Origin: Pedobacter sp. MC2016-05
GTDB lineage: Bacteria; Bacteroidota; Bacteroidia; Sphingobacteriales; Sphingobacteriaceae
Direction: 5' to 3'
Assembly (NCBI RefSeq): GCF_026239735.1
Contig: NZ_JAPIVT010000005.1
Coordinates: 186,001 to 250,000 of the forward strand
DNA length: 64,000 nt
The notes under the pieces are model-generated. The model searched no databases. It was given only the letters and a program-made list of their open reading frames with translations, and was not told the DNA's origin. Position numbers and translations under genes: made by a program. Shown in pieces: positions 42,882-50,910 of the stretch. Each line of letters starts with the position of its first letter. Positions within the stretch are counted from its first letter, which is position 1.

Positions 42882-43755
42882 TTACTTCCCGCAAGTAATC
42901 CCTGTCGATATGGGTGTAAATTTCAGTTGTTGTAATGCTTGAGTGTCCCAGCATTTCTTGTACTGCTCGTAAATCGGCGCCACCTTCTATTAAATGTGTT
43001 GCAAAAGAATGGCGCAAAGTGTGCGGACTAATTGTTTTCTTGAGGCCAGTAGCTACAGCAAGGCTTTTAACGAGATTAAAAACAGAAATACGGGAAAGTT
43101 TTGCGCCAAAGCGATTAAGGAAAATAAAATCTTCATTTCCCTTTTTTATCGTCATGTGATTGCGAACTTGATTTAAGTAGATATCCAGTAGTTTTAAAGC
43201 AACTCCACCAATAGGAACCAATCGCTCTTTGTTCCCTTTGCCAATAACTTTTATAAATTCAATCTGTGGATATAAGTTCGAAATTTTCAAATCCGTTAAT
43301 TCAGATACCCTCAATCCGCAACCATAAAGCACTTCTATAATAGCTTTGTTGCGCATTCCTTCTGGTTTCGAAGCATCAATAGCCTCAATAAGACCATTGA
43401 TTTCGTGAATATTCAGCATATCAGGCAACTTTCGACTAAGTTTTGGCGCTTCGATCAATGCCATCGGATCGATCTGAATGACCTCTTCCAACATTAAATA
43501 GGTAAAAAATGCTTTCATACCTGAAATTACCCGGGCTTGCGTACTGGCTAGCATACCCAGGTTATTTAACCAGCTGATAAATGATTTGATATCAGAGGCC
43601 TTTATATCCGTTAATTTGGGCTCCTCTTCCATAGCTTCGAAATACTGGCTCAACTTAGCGATATCATTCAGATATGCATGCACAGAATGGTCAGAAAGCG
43701 ATCTCTCTAATTTCAAGTAAGCTCTAAATCCTTTAATATATGATTGCCAAAGCAT
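42856..43755 (-). CDS. xerD: Tyrosine recombinase, XerD type
   Basis: This 299-residue recombinase has an N-terminal SAM-like core-binding domain (about 1-90) and a catalytic domain. The catalytic set is visible: Arg in YGCGLRVSEL, Lys in KVIGKGNKERL, His and Arg in SPHTLRHSFATHL, His in LGHSSITTTEIYTHI with the nucleophile Tyr in IYTHI. XerC/XerD resolve chromosome dimers at dif. XerD is chosen because of the length and because xerD next to aroQ is common in this phylum; XerC cannot be ruled out from one copy. It is divergent from aroQ. Confidence 0.88.
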   Translation of the reverse strand: MLWQSYIKGFRAYLKLERSLSDHSVHAYLNDIAKLSQYFEAMEEEPKLTDIKASDIKSFISWLNNLGMLASTQARVISGMKAFFTYLMLEEVIQIDPMALIEAPKLSRKLPDMLNIHEINGLIEAIDASKPEGMRNKAIIEVLYGCGLRVSELTDLKISNLYPQIEFIKVIGKGNKERLVPIGGVALKLLDIYLNQVRNHMTIKKGNEDFIFLNRFGAKLSRISVFNLVKSLAVATGLKKTISPHTLRHSFATHLIEGGADLRAVQEMLGHSSITTTEIYTHIDRDYLREVITQFHPRS

Positions 43756-43815
43756 GCTTTTATTTAAGATTTTTTATAACATTGCAACGTTACAACATAA
43801 AACCATTAATTGATC

Positions 43816-44235
43816 ATGAAAATTCAAATAATTAACGGCCCAAATTTAAATTTACTTGGCGTTCGTGAACCTTCTATTTATGGCAATATCAGCATTGAAG
43901 ATTATGTGAAGGAGCTTAAATTATTATATCCCAACATAGAAATAGCGTATTTTCAAAGCAATGTAGAAGGCGAATTAATTAATAAATTACATGAAGTTGG
44001 CTTTAGTTATGATGGGGTGGTGCTAAATGCAGGCGGTTATTCACATACTTCTGTAGCCATTGCTGATGCCATTGCTGCAATTAAAACCCCAGTTGTTGAG
44101 GTACACGTATCGAACATTTATGCCCGTGAAGAATATAGACATGTATCTTTAACCGGAAAAAATTGCCAGGGTGTGTTAACCGGGTTTGGAATGAAAGGTT
44201 ATCGTTTAGCTATTGAAAGTTTAATAACAAGATAA
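43816..44235 (+). CDS. aroQ: Type II 3-dehydroquinate dehydratase
   Basis: The ATG at 43816 gives 139 residues starting MKIQIINGPNLNLLGVREP, the family's opening; a TTG six bases earlier is less likely. The catalytic Tyr is in PSIYGNISIEDY, and the substrate-binding block is NAGGYSHTSVAIADAI with VVEVHVSNIYAREEYRHVS. It converts 3-dehydroquinate to 3-dehydroshikimate in the shikimate pathway and forms a dodecamer. A TlpA-like gene follows 11 bases later, probably in one transcript. Confidence 0.96.
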   Translation: MKIQIINGPNLNLLGVREPSIYGNISIEDYVKELKLLYPNIEIAYFQSNVEGELINKLHEVGFSYDGVVLNAGGYSHTSVAIADAIAAIKTPVVEVHVSNIYAREEYRHVSLTGKNCQGVLTGFGMKGYRLAIESLITR

Positions 44236-44246
44236 TACATCTCAAA

Positions 44247-44969
44247 ATGAAAAAGTCAATCCTGTCACTTTTGTTTTTATTATTTATAAATTTTGGATAT
44301 GCCCAAAACAAGTCCGTATCAAATTTGCAACCTGATGAAAAATCAATTGTGAAAGGGGAGGATGGCAAATTATATAGTTTTGATGATTGGAAACTGATGT
44401 GGTTCTCGGGTAGATACTCAGTAAAATCAACGAATACGACAGATAGTAATGGGAAGCCTGAATTTTTATTGTATAAATTAACTGAAGATCAAACAAAAGC
44501 AATGCTTTTCAGCATGCCTAAACCAAACGAAAGTTTGAGTTTCCCTGCTGGAAAACTTTTTAAGGGATTTAAGGTAACCGATTTGAACGGAAACCATTAC
44601 GACTTATCAGAAATGAAAAATAAAATTATAGTTTTAAATTTTTGGTTTATAAATTGTCCACCCTGTAAGATAGAAATACCCTTTTTAAATGAAATGGTAG
44701 ATTCTTATAAAACAGATAATAATATTGTATTTCTGGCAGTGGCATTAGATGATAAAAATAAACTGCAAGAATTTTTGAAAAATAATCCCTATAAATATTC
44801 AATTATAGACAATGGCAGAGCTATAAGTAATCAACAGACTGTTAATTCATATCCAACGCATGTTGTAATTGATAAGACTGGAAAAATTAAATTTAGCACT
44901 AACGGTTTAGCAGCAAATACAGTTTTATGGATTAAGAAATCTATAGACGAAGCGTTGGTGGCAAATTAA
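44247..44969 (+). CDS. Exported TlpA/ResA-like thioredoxin
   Basis: This 240-residue protein has a signal peptide (SLLFLLFINFGYAQ). The N-terminal 85 residues are unlike known domains, and the thioredoxin domain (about 105-240) has the redox pair in FWFINCPPCKIEIPFLN (CPPC) and the cis-Pro in NSYPTHVVIDKTG. The CPPC motif and the periplasmic location suit a thiol reductase for cytochrome c maturation or envelope protein repair. It overlaps the convergent glycosyltransferase gene by four bases at the stop codons. Confidence 0.88.
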   Translation: MKKSILSLLFLLFINFGYAQNKSVSNLQPDEKSIVKGEDGKLYSFDDWKLMWFSGRYSVKSTNTTDSNGKPEFLLYKLTEDQTKAMLFSMPKPNESLSFPAGKLFKGFKVTDLNGNHYDLSEMKNKIIVLNFWFINCPPCKIEIPFLNEMVDSYKTDNNIVFLAVALDDKNKLQEFLKNNPYKYSIIDNGRAISNQQTVNSYPTHVVIDKTGKIKFSTNGLAANTVLWIKKSIDEALVAN

Positions 44970-45976
44970 AGTTTACTAAAATATTTTATTTTCTTGATGA
45001 AGAATGCCCAAACTACGCTATTGTTATATACACCAGCGTGTGCAGCATAAGGCTTCTGTACAGAAGTTCGTTTTTTATTTGTTTTAGCAATCGATTTTAT
45101 GAAATGCCAATGTCCTTTTGTTACAGCCAATGTAAATTTAGGTTTCCCCGATAATAGGAAGTGCCACCAGGCCACAAAATCTATCCACATTCTAATGCCT
45201 ATTCTAAAAAAGGCATCACCTGCAGGCAAATTTTTCTGCATAATAATCAGGTTGTTCCTGAAATTTAGATAAGTTTTAAAAGGGTTTTCAGTTTGTAATG
45301 TACCGCCACCAACATGAAAAACTTCCGAGGTTGGACAGTACATAATTTTGTAATTTAAATTTTTCAATCGCCAGCACAAATCTATTTCTTCCATGTGGGC
45401 AAACAAGTCGGCATCCAGGCCTCCTGTTTCTATCCAGCATCTGCTTTTAATAAAAAACGCTGCACCACTTGCCCAAAATATTTCTTTTTGATCGTTGTAT
45501 TGGCCCTCATCCGACTCGTAAACATTAAACAAACGACCACGGCAAAATGGATAGGCATAAATATCCAGATAACCACCGGCAGCACCTGCATATTCAAAGT
45601 CGCTTTTCTTTAACTGTGATTTGATTTTTGGCTGAGCTGCCGCGATAGAATCATCGCTTTCCATTAAATCGATAACGGGCTTAATCCAGTTGGATGTCAC
45701 TTCAACATCCGAATTTAAGAGCACAAAATACTCCGCTTCAACCCGCTCCAAAACCTTATTGTAACCACCAGCAAAACCATAATTTAAATCGTTTTTAATG
45801 ATTTTAACTGTAGGGAAGTTAATTTCTAAAAATGCCACAGAATCATCTGTAGATGCATTATCACCTACAAAAATTTGCAGGTTATCGTATTGGGTAAGTA
45901 ATATTCCTGGTAAAAATTGTTGTAGAAAAGCCTTTCCATTCCAGTTTAATATGACAACGGCTACTGAAGGATTCAT
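44966..45976 (-). CDS. Family 2 glycosyltransferase
   Basis: This 336-residue protein is a GT-A glycosyltransferase of family GT2: VAVVILNWNGKAFLQQF, VGDNASTDDSV, LLNSDVEVT (metal/nucleotide-sugar position) and ASGAAFFIKSRCW with DLFAHMEEIDLCWR (acceptor region). A short hydrophobic stretch occurs near the end (MWIDFVAWWHFLLSG), so it may be membrane-associated. It probably adds sugar to a surface polysaccharide or lipid. It starts four bases after the acyltransferase stop, an operon that suggests envelope glycolipid synthesis. Confidence 0.9.
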   Translation of the reverse strand: MNPSVAVVILNWNGKAFLQQFLPGILLTQYDNLQIFVGDNASTDDSVAFLEINFPTVKIIKNDLNYGFAGGYNKVLERVEAEYFVLLNSDVEVTSNWIKPVIDLMESDDSIAAAQPKIKSQLKKSDFEYAGAAGGYLDIYAYPFCRGRLFNVYESDEGQYNDQKEIFWASGAAFFIKSRCWIETGGLDADLFAHMEEIDLCWRLKNLNYKIMYCPTSEVFHVGGGTLQTENPFKTYLNFRNNLIIMQKNLPAGDAFFRIGIRMWIDFVAWWHFLLSGKPKFTLAVTKGHWHFIKSIAKTNKKRTSVQKPYAAHAGVYNNSVVWAFFIKKIKYFSKL

Positions 45977-45980
45977 GTTG

Positions 45981-46853
45981 TTATTCGGGTTTAAATTTCC
46001 AGCGTTTATGGCTCCATAACCAATACTGAGGCTGTTCTTTTATAATATCTTCTAAAAATTTAAAGTGCAAGTTAGTAATTTCGTATTCATCCATTAATGA
46101 CGGATTTAAACACATAGGCAAAACCTCAACATGGTAATAACCTTTCTTCACTACCGTAACTTTAAAATAATAAATTGGTCTGTTGGTTGATTTGGCGATT
46201 TTTTCTAATCCCAATAATGCTGCTGTAGGCTGATTTAAAAAATCAACAAAATATTTGGTTTCCTGACGGGTAGGAGCTTGATCAGTTGCAAAACAAAATA
46301 ATGTAGGTTCGTTTTTATAAGCAGCCAAGCCTCTTAAAGTTTGGCGCATAGCGATAAAAATATTCCCATATTTTGTTCTGAAACCATTAAACCAGGTCTC
46401 AACAATTTTATTGCTTAACGGTTTATAGATAACCATCGTTTTAGCCGATGTATTTAGACCTAATGCCAAGGTTCCTAATTCCCAATTGCCATAATGCCCG
46501 GTACAGGCCAAAACACTTTCGCCAGCATTAAAATGTTTCTCCAATTGTTCCAAGCCAGAAAATTTCACCCTTTTTAAAGTTTCTTGTTCCGAAATGGTGG
46601 TCATTTTTATGATCTCAAAAATGAGTTGTGATAAGAAAAGAAAAAACTTTTTCTCTATAGCAATAATTTCATCACTTGATTTTTCAGGAAAAGAGTTCAC
46701 TAAATTCTGGCGAACAACTTTTTTTCGATAACCGATTACATAATAAAGAAGATAATATAGTAATCTTGCAAAAAAAAATAAGACAGGCAGTGGTAGTAGC
46801 GACACGAGGTATAAAAAAAATACGCCAATGTGCGCCATTACTCTTTTAATCAT
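45981..46853 (-). CDS. Lipid A biosynthesis-type lysophospholipid acyltransferase
   Basis: This 290-residue protein has an N-terminal membrane helix (FFLYLVSLLPLPVLFFFARL) and the LPLAT fold. The catalytic HX4E motif is CTGHYGNWELG; later segments are MVIYKPLSNKIVETW, and FCFATDQAPTR in the substrate pocket. It belongs to the LpxL/HtrB class that adds secondary acyl chains to lipid A. It is followed by a GT2 gene after four bases. Which acyl chain is added is not knowable here. The start at 46853 is kept; Met6 is an alternative. Confidence 0.9.
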   Translation of the reverse strand: MIKRVMAHIGVFFLYLVSLLPLPVLFFFARLLYYLLYYVIGYRKKVVRQNLVNSFPEKSSDEIIAIEKKFFLFLSQLIFEIIKMTTISEQETLKRVKFSGLEQLEKHFNAGESVLACTGHYGNWELGTLALGLNTSAKTMVIYKPLSNKIVETWFNGFRTKYGNIFIAMRQTLRGLAAYKNEPTLFCFATDQAPTRQETKYFVDFLNQPTAALLGLEKIAKSTNRPIYYFKVTVVKKGYYHVEVLPMCLNPSLMDEYEITNLHFKFLEDIIKEQPQYWLWSHKRWKFKPE

Positions 46854-46891
46854 TATTTTTATTGGTTTCAGCTACAAACATAAATTTTCAA

Positions 46892-47503
46892 ATGCAGAAT
46901 ACAGCTATACTACCATTATTTTATCTTCCTCCTGTAGGTTATTTTAGCTTGATACAGCAATTTGGTAATGATTTTTTAATAGAAAAACATGAACATTTAG
47001 CAAAGCAAACCTATCGCAATCGAGCAAGTATCTATTCTCCAAATGGTAAATTAGATCTAACAGTTCCTCTGGTAAAAGGATCAAAAACGCATAAAAAAAT
47101 GAAAGATGTTCGCATCAGCTATGATTTTAATTGGCAACGTTTACATTGGTTGAGTTTAGAAACCTGCTACCGCAGCTCGGCTTATTTTGAATATTATGAG
47201 GATGAACTATCGAGATTTTACCAAAATAGGTTTGAATTCCTTTTTGATTATAATATGGAGTTGATGGAATGGCTATTGCAAAAACTCAAGCTAAAAATTG
47301 CCTTAGTCACAACAACTTCTTATGAAGATCAAATTGCTCCAGAGTTAGACTTTAGAGGGATGATGAATCCTAAAAAAAATGGCGATATTGTAAACAGTAA
47401 GCCATATTATCAGGTTTTTGAAGACAGGTATCAATTTTTAAACAACTTAAGTATAGTTGATTTGTTGTTCAACCAAGGTCCACAAGCCAAGTTGTATTTA
47501 TAA
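46892..47503 (+). CDS. WbqC-family protein
   Basis: I take the ATG at 46892 (203 residues, MQNTAILPLFYLPPVGYF) rather than a TTG 30 bases earlier. WbqC-family landmarks are YLPPVGYFSLIQQF, KQTYRNRASIYSPNGKLDLTVPLVKG and HWLSLETCYRSSAYFEYYEDEL. Members are found near polysaccharide genes and are thought to take part in surface sugar synthesis; the exact reaction is unproven. It is divergent from the acyltransferase gene and one base before corA, so the two are in one operon without clear common purpose. Confidence 0.88.
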   Translation: MQNTAILPLFYLPPVGYFSLIQQFGNDFLIEKHEHLAKQTYRNRASIYSPNGKLDLTVPLVKGSKTHKKMKDVRISYDFNWQRLHWLSLETCYRSSAYFEYYEDELSRFYQNRFEFLFDYNMELMEWLLQKLKLKIALVTTTSYEDQIAPELDFRGMMNPKKNGDIVNSKPYYQVFEDRYQFLNNLSIVDLLFNQGPQAKLYL

Positions 47504-47504
47504 A

Positions 47505-48626
47505 ATGGGAAAAAACAAACCTCGCAGTCGCCACAAGCATTATAAAGTTCCAGCGCCAGGAACAAGCCCAGGGCTTTATGCAATCGATGATGAGGCTTTG
47601 AAGCCTGTGATCGTTCTTCATACTTATAATGATAAATCTCATAAAAAAGAGGAACTGAAAAACATCAATAATATCGAAAAGCTGATTCAGGATAAGAGCT
47701 ATAATTATTGGTTCGATATAAAAGGTTTGGCAGATCCAACTATGTTCGAAACGCTTTATTCGAAATTCGACATTAGCAGGTTAGTTTTGGAAGACATTAC
47801 AAGTTCTTATCAAAGGCCAAAACTGGATGAATATGACAACGATAATTATATTTTTTCTGTAAGCAGACATCTTTATTTAGGTGAGGACGGCGTTTTATGT
47901 AATGATCAAATCTCTTTTATCTTATCAGAAAGAACCTTAATTACCTTTCAGGAAACCTATTCTGATTGCTTTGAGCCAGTTAGAAAACGATTGGAGATTG
48001 GCAAGGGAAATATTCGCATCGGTGGAAGCAGTTATTTGATGTATGCAATAATGGATGTAATTGTCGACAATTATTTTTCACTGTTGAACTTTTGGGGAGA
48101 AGAGCTTGACGCTATTGAAGATAGACTTTATGATCGGCCTGATAAGAGAATCATGTACGATACCCAAGCCATTAAACGATCATTAATCACCATTAGGAAA
48201 ATTGCCTGGCCAGAACGAGATAAGCTGAACGACATTATTAGAACAGACAGCCCGCTGATTTCTGATCTGACCAAAACATATATGAAAGACGCCTACGATC
48301 ATTGCATCCAAATCATTGATTTTATTGAGTCGTTAAAGGAAATTGCATCAGCAAATATTGATATGAACCTTTCAATCATCAGCAACAGGATGAACGAGAT
48401 TATGAAAGTGCTGACCATCATTTCTTCTATATTCATTCCTTTAACATTCATTGCAGGTATTTATGGAATGAATTTTAGCCGGGAAGATCCCGTAACTGGC
48501 AAAGTAATGCCAGACAATATGCCTGAACTTTACAGCCCGCATGGTTACATCTATACCTGGATTGTGATGGGTATAATTGCTGTGGTACAAGTGATTTATT
48601 TTTGGCGCAAGGGCTGGTTTAAGTAA
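47505..48626 (+). CDS. corA: CorA-family magnesium/cobalt channel
   Basis: The ATG at 47505 gives 373 residues, with a basic N-terminus (MGKNKPRSRHKHYKVP). The large cytoplasmic funnel domain runs to about 305, and two C-terminal membrane helices carry the selectivity motif in GIYGMNF (GMN) followed by the loop SREDPVTGKVMPDNMPELYS and the end WIVMGIIAVVQVIYFWRKG. CorA forms a pentameric Mg2+ channel, gated by internal Mg2+. The mgtE gene follows after 65 bases, so two unrelated Mg2+ uptake routes are neighbours. Confidence 0.95.
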   Translation: MGKNKPRSRHKHYKVPAPGTSPGLYAIDDEALKPVIVLHTYNDKSHKKEELKNINNIEKLIQDKSYNYWFDIKGLADPTMFETLYSKFDISRLVLEDITSSYQRPKLDEYDNDNYIFSVSRHLYLGEDGVLCNDQISFILSERTLITFQETYSDCFEPVRKRLEIGKGNIRIGGSSYLMYAIMDVIVDNYFSLLNFWGEELDAIEDRLYDRPDKRIMYDTQAIKRSLITIRKIAWPERDKLNDIIRTDSPLISDLTKTYMKDAYDHCIQIIDFIESLKEIASANIDMNLSIISNRMNEIMKVLTIISSIFIPLTFIAGIYGMNFSREDPVTGKVMPDNMPELYSPHGYIYTWIVMGIIAVVQVIYFWRKGWFK

Positions 48627-48691
48627 GTAAATTCTATTTGCTTTTTATACCTTAGTAGCTTTAAACACATATTGGTTAGGTCAAAGGAGCG

Positions 48692-50044
48692 ATGCAGTCA
48701 TTCGAGATAGATAAAAGCGATGTACTAAAGGTAAAAAATGCCATTTTAGCTGGTGATGAAACCTTAAAAGAGGTTTTAGAGGAATACCATGCTTCGGAAA
48801 TTGCTATTTTATTCGAAAGATTAGACAAATCTGAACAAAGACATATCATCAATATCCTTCCTGCAGAAATTGCATCAGAAATTATTTCTGAAATGGATGA
48901 AGAATCACATCCAGAAGACTTGCTATTTGAACTTCATCCTGATAAGCGTACAGAAATTGTAGAAGAACTAGACTATGATGATGCAACCGATATTATTTCT
49001 CAACTCGAAGATCACGAGCAGGCAGAAATTCTGGAAGATTTGCAGGATGAACATGCAACAGAGATTAGGAATCTTTTAACCTACGACGAAAAAACTGCAG
49101 GTGGTTTAATGAACACAGAAATTATCTGTGTTAATATTAATCTCACTAAAAAAGATGCCATTGAGGAAATCATTCGCCAGAGTGAAGAAATGGAAGAGTT
49201 TTACACCATTTATGTAGTAGACGACGAAAAAATATTCAAAGGAATTGTATCATTAAAAGATATCATTAAAGCGAAACATAACGCTCAAATAACCGAGCTG
49301 GTTAAAATGGATGCCGTTTATGTTCATCCGGATACTGACCAGGAGGAGGTAGCATATCTAATTTCGCAGTATAACTTAACCAGTATTCCGGTAATTGATG
49401 ACAACCAAAAATTATTAGGCAGGGTTACATTCGATGACGTGATCGACGTGATGGAAGCAGAGAGCACTGAAGATATCTTGAAAATTTCCGGGGTATCCGA
49501 AGATGAAGAACTAAGCGGTAATTGGGTAGAGGCAGTAAAATCACGTTTGCCTTGGTTAATCATTAACCTCGGCACGGCATTTCTAGCTTCTTCTGTTGTA
49601 CGGTATTTCGACCCAACCATTAAATTGATTCCATCGCTGGCCGCTTACATGACTATTATTGCCGGGATGGGCGGGAACGCAGCAACACAGGCGCTTGCGG
49701 TAACCGTTAGGCGTATCTCACTTTACGATTTAACGGATAAGCAGGCTTACAGAACGGTTTTAAAAGAATTTACTGTAGGTTTAATTAATGGAGCTGTAAA
49801 CGGAATAATCGTATTTATTTTTGCTTTTTTCTTTGATGGAAACCCTATGTTAGGTTTGGTCATATTTTTAGCCATGACAGGAAATCTTTTAATAGCCGGG
49901 GTAACAGGAGCGGGGATTCCGTTGATATTAAAACGTGTTGGGATTGATCCAGCTATTGCGTCATCCATCATTATAACCACCTTTACCGATGTTTTTGGTT
50001 TTCTCCTCATTCTCGGTTTAGCCAGCAAGTTATTATTACTCTAA
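48692..50044 (+). CDS. mgtE: MgtE-family magnesium channel
   Basis: This 450-residue protein has the full MgtE layout: N domain (about 20-125), two CBS domains (about 130-255), plug helix (about 255-275) and five membrane helices (about 280-450). Typical blocks are TAGGLMNTEIICV and ITELVKMDAVYVHPD (CBS) and AAYMTIIAGMGGNAATQALAVTVR in the pore region. It is a homodimeric, Mg2+-regulated channel. A Shine-Dalgarno-like AAGGAG (48684-48689) stands just before the ATG, which is rare in this window. A terminator and the convergent ohr gene follow. Confidence 0.95.
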   Translation: MQSFEIDKSDVLKVKNAILAGDETLKEVLEEYHASEIAILFERLDKSEQRHIINILPAEIASEIISEMDEESHPEDLLFELHPDKRTEIVEELDYDDATDIISQLEDHEQAEILEDLQDEHATEIRNLLTYDEKTAGGLMNTEIICVNINLTKKDAIEEIIRQSEEMEEFYTIYVVDDEKIFKGIVSLKDIIKAKHNAQITELVKMDAVYVHPDTDQEEVAYLISQYNLTSIPVIDDNQKLLGRVTFDDVIDVMEAESTEDILKISGVSEDEELSGNWVEAVKSRLPWLIINLGTAFLASSVVRYFDPTIKLIPSLAAYMTIIAGMGGNAATQALAVTVRRISLYDLTDKQAYRTVLKEFTVGLINGAVNGIIVFIFAFFFDGNPMLGLVIFLAMTGNLLIAGVTGAGIPLILKRVGIDPAIASSIIITTFTDVFGFLLILGLASKLLLL

Positions 50045-50054
50045 CACTATTAAA

Positions 50055-50087
50055 TAAAAAAGTCGGAAGAATTTAATCCGCCGACTT
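50055..50087 (-). terminator. Rho-independent terminator of ohr (possibly bidirectional)
   Basis: On the minus strand AAGTCGG...CCGACTT is followed by TTTTTATTTA. It lies between the convergent mgtE and ohr genes. Confidence 0.8.
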
Positions 50088-50107
50088 ATAATCAAAATTG
50101 CAGTTGC

Positions 50108-50518
50108 TTAAACTGCCGTTACTCTAACCTCTATATTGCCTTTAACAGCTTTCGAATAAGGGCAAGCTCTGTGTGCTTTATCAGCAATAGCCTGCGCTTC
50201 TTCATGAGATATTCCAGGAATGTGTACATCTAAATCCGCAGATAATACAAACGAATTTCCATCCTTATTGAAAGAAACCAACACTTTAACATTTGCTTCA
50301 CTCACATCAACGCCTTCACGTTCTGCAACCGAACCTAAAGCACCTAGATAACAAGGTCCCCAAGCCGCAGCAAATAATTCTTCGGGATTAGTAGCTCCGC
50401 CTTGCCCACCAAGTTCTTTTGGCTTTCTAAGTTCGAAATCTAAAATTCCATCGCTCGATTTAATGTGTCCATCTCTTCCTCCAGTAGCTGTAACTTCAGC
50501 TGTATATAGCTTTTCCAT
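50108..50518 (-). CDS. ohr: Ohr-family organic hydroperoxide reductase
   Basis: This 136-residue protein is an Ohr/OsmC-type thiol peroxidase. The two catalytic cysteines are in AAAWGPCYLGAL and HRACPYSKAVKG, spaced as in Ohr, and the N-terminal strand has YTAEVTATGGRDGHIKSSDG. It reduces organic hydroperoxides with lipoylated or dithiol donors and is cytoplasmic. The pattern favours Ohr over OsmC. It stands alone with its own terminator; no OhrR-type regulator is next to it. Confidence 0.92.
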   Translation of the reverse strand: MEKLYTAEVTATGGRDGHIKSSDGILDFELRKPKELGGQGGATNPEELFAAAWGPCYLGALGSVAEREGVDVSEANVKVLVSFNKDGNSFVLSADLDVHIPGISHEEAQAIADKAHRACPYSKAVKGNIEVRVTAV

Positions 50519-50910
50519 AATAATTTATTTAACTAGATAAACAAACACTATCCGGCATTGTTTGCAACCACGACACGCTTAAAATTATCGCAGTTAAACG
50601 TAATTAAAACCTTTTTTAAGCTAAAAATAGATGGGCAAAAATATTTTGTGTAAAAAAGCACAAAAAAACCAAGGTTTTAATAGAGGTGAGTAAGGTACCC
50701 GCAACTGGTACAAAAATCGTTATATGGGGTTAAGATTCTATTTATCAATGAGTTATATCTGGTCTTTTATCAATACCAATGGAGATAAAAATCTATTCCA
50801 AATAGTGAGCGTCAAATTTCGTGTAATAAAAGGCATTGTAAGGGGTGCTGAAATGTTAAGCAGATACTAAAATAATATTTTTACAATATCACTTTTTAAT
50901 TATCGTCCCG
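50519..50910. other. 392-base gap between ohr and the T9SS cargo gene, no gene seen
   Basis: The interval is AT-rich and carries no hairpin or recognised repeat. A 48-codon frame at 50724-50870 on the plus strand is judged random. It presumably contains divergent promoters for ohr and the cargo gene, but no TAnnTTTG element convinces me. Confidence 0.5.

Noticed and set aside
42856..43755. Integrase of a mobile element
   Set aside because: The gene has XerC/D length and context (prmC, aroQ) and there are no attachment sites or cargo genes around it.
50724..50870. 48-codon open frame in the gap before the T9SS cargo gene
   Set aside because: No signal peptide, membrane span or family feature; could easily be chance in AT-rich sequence.
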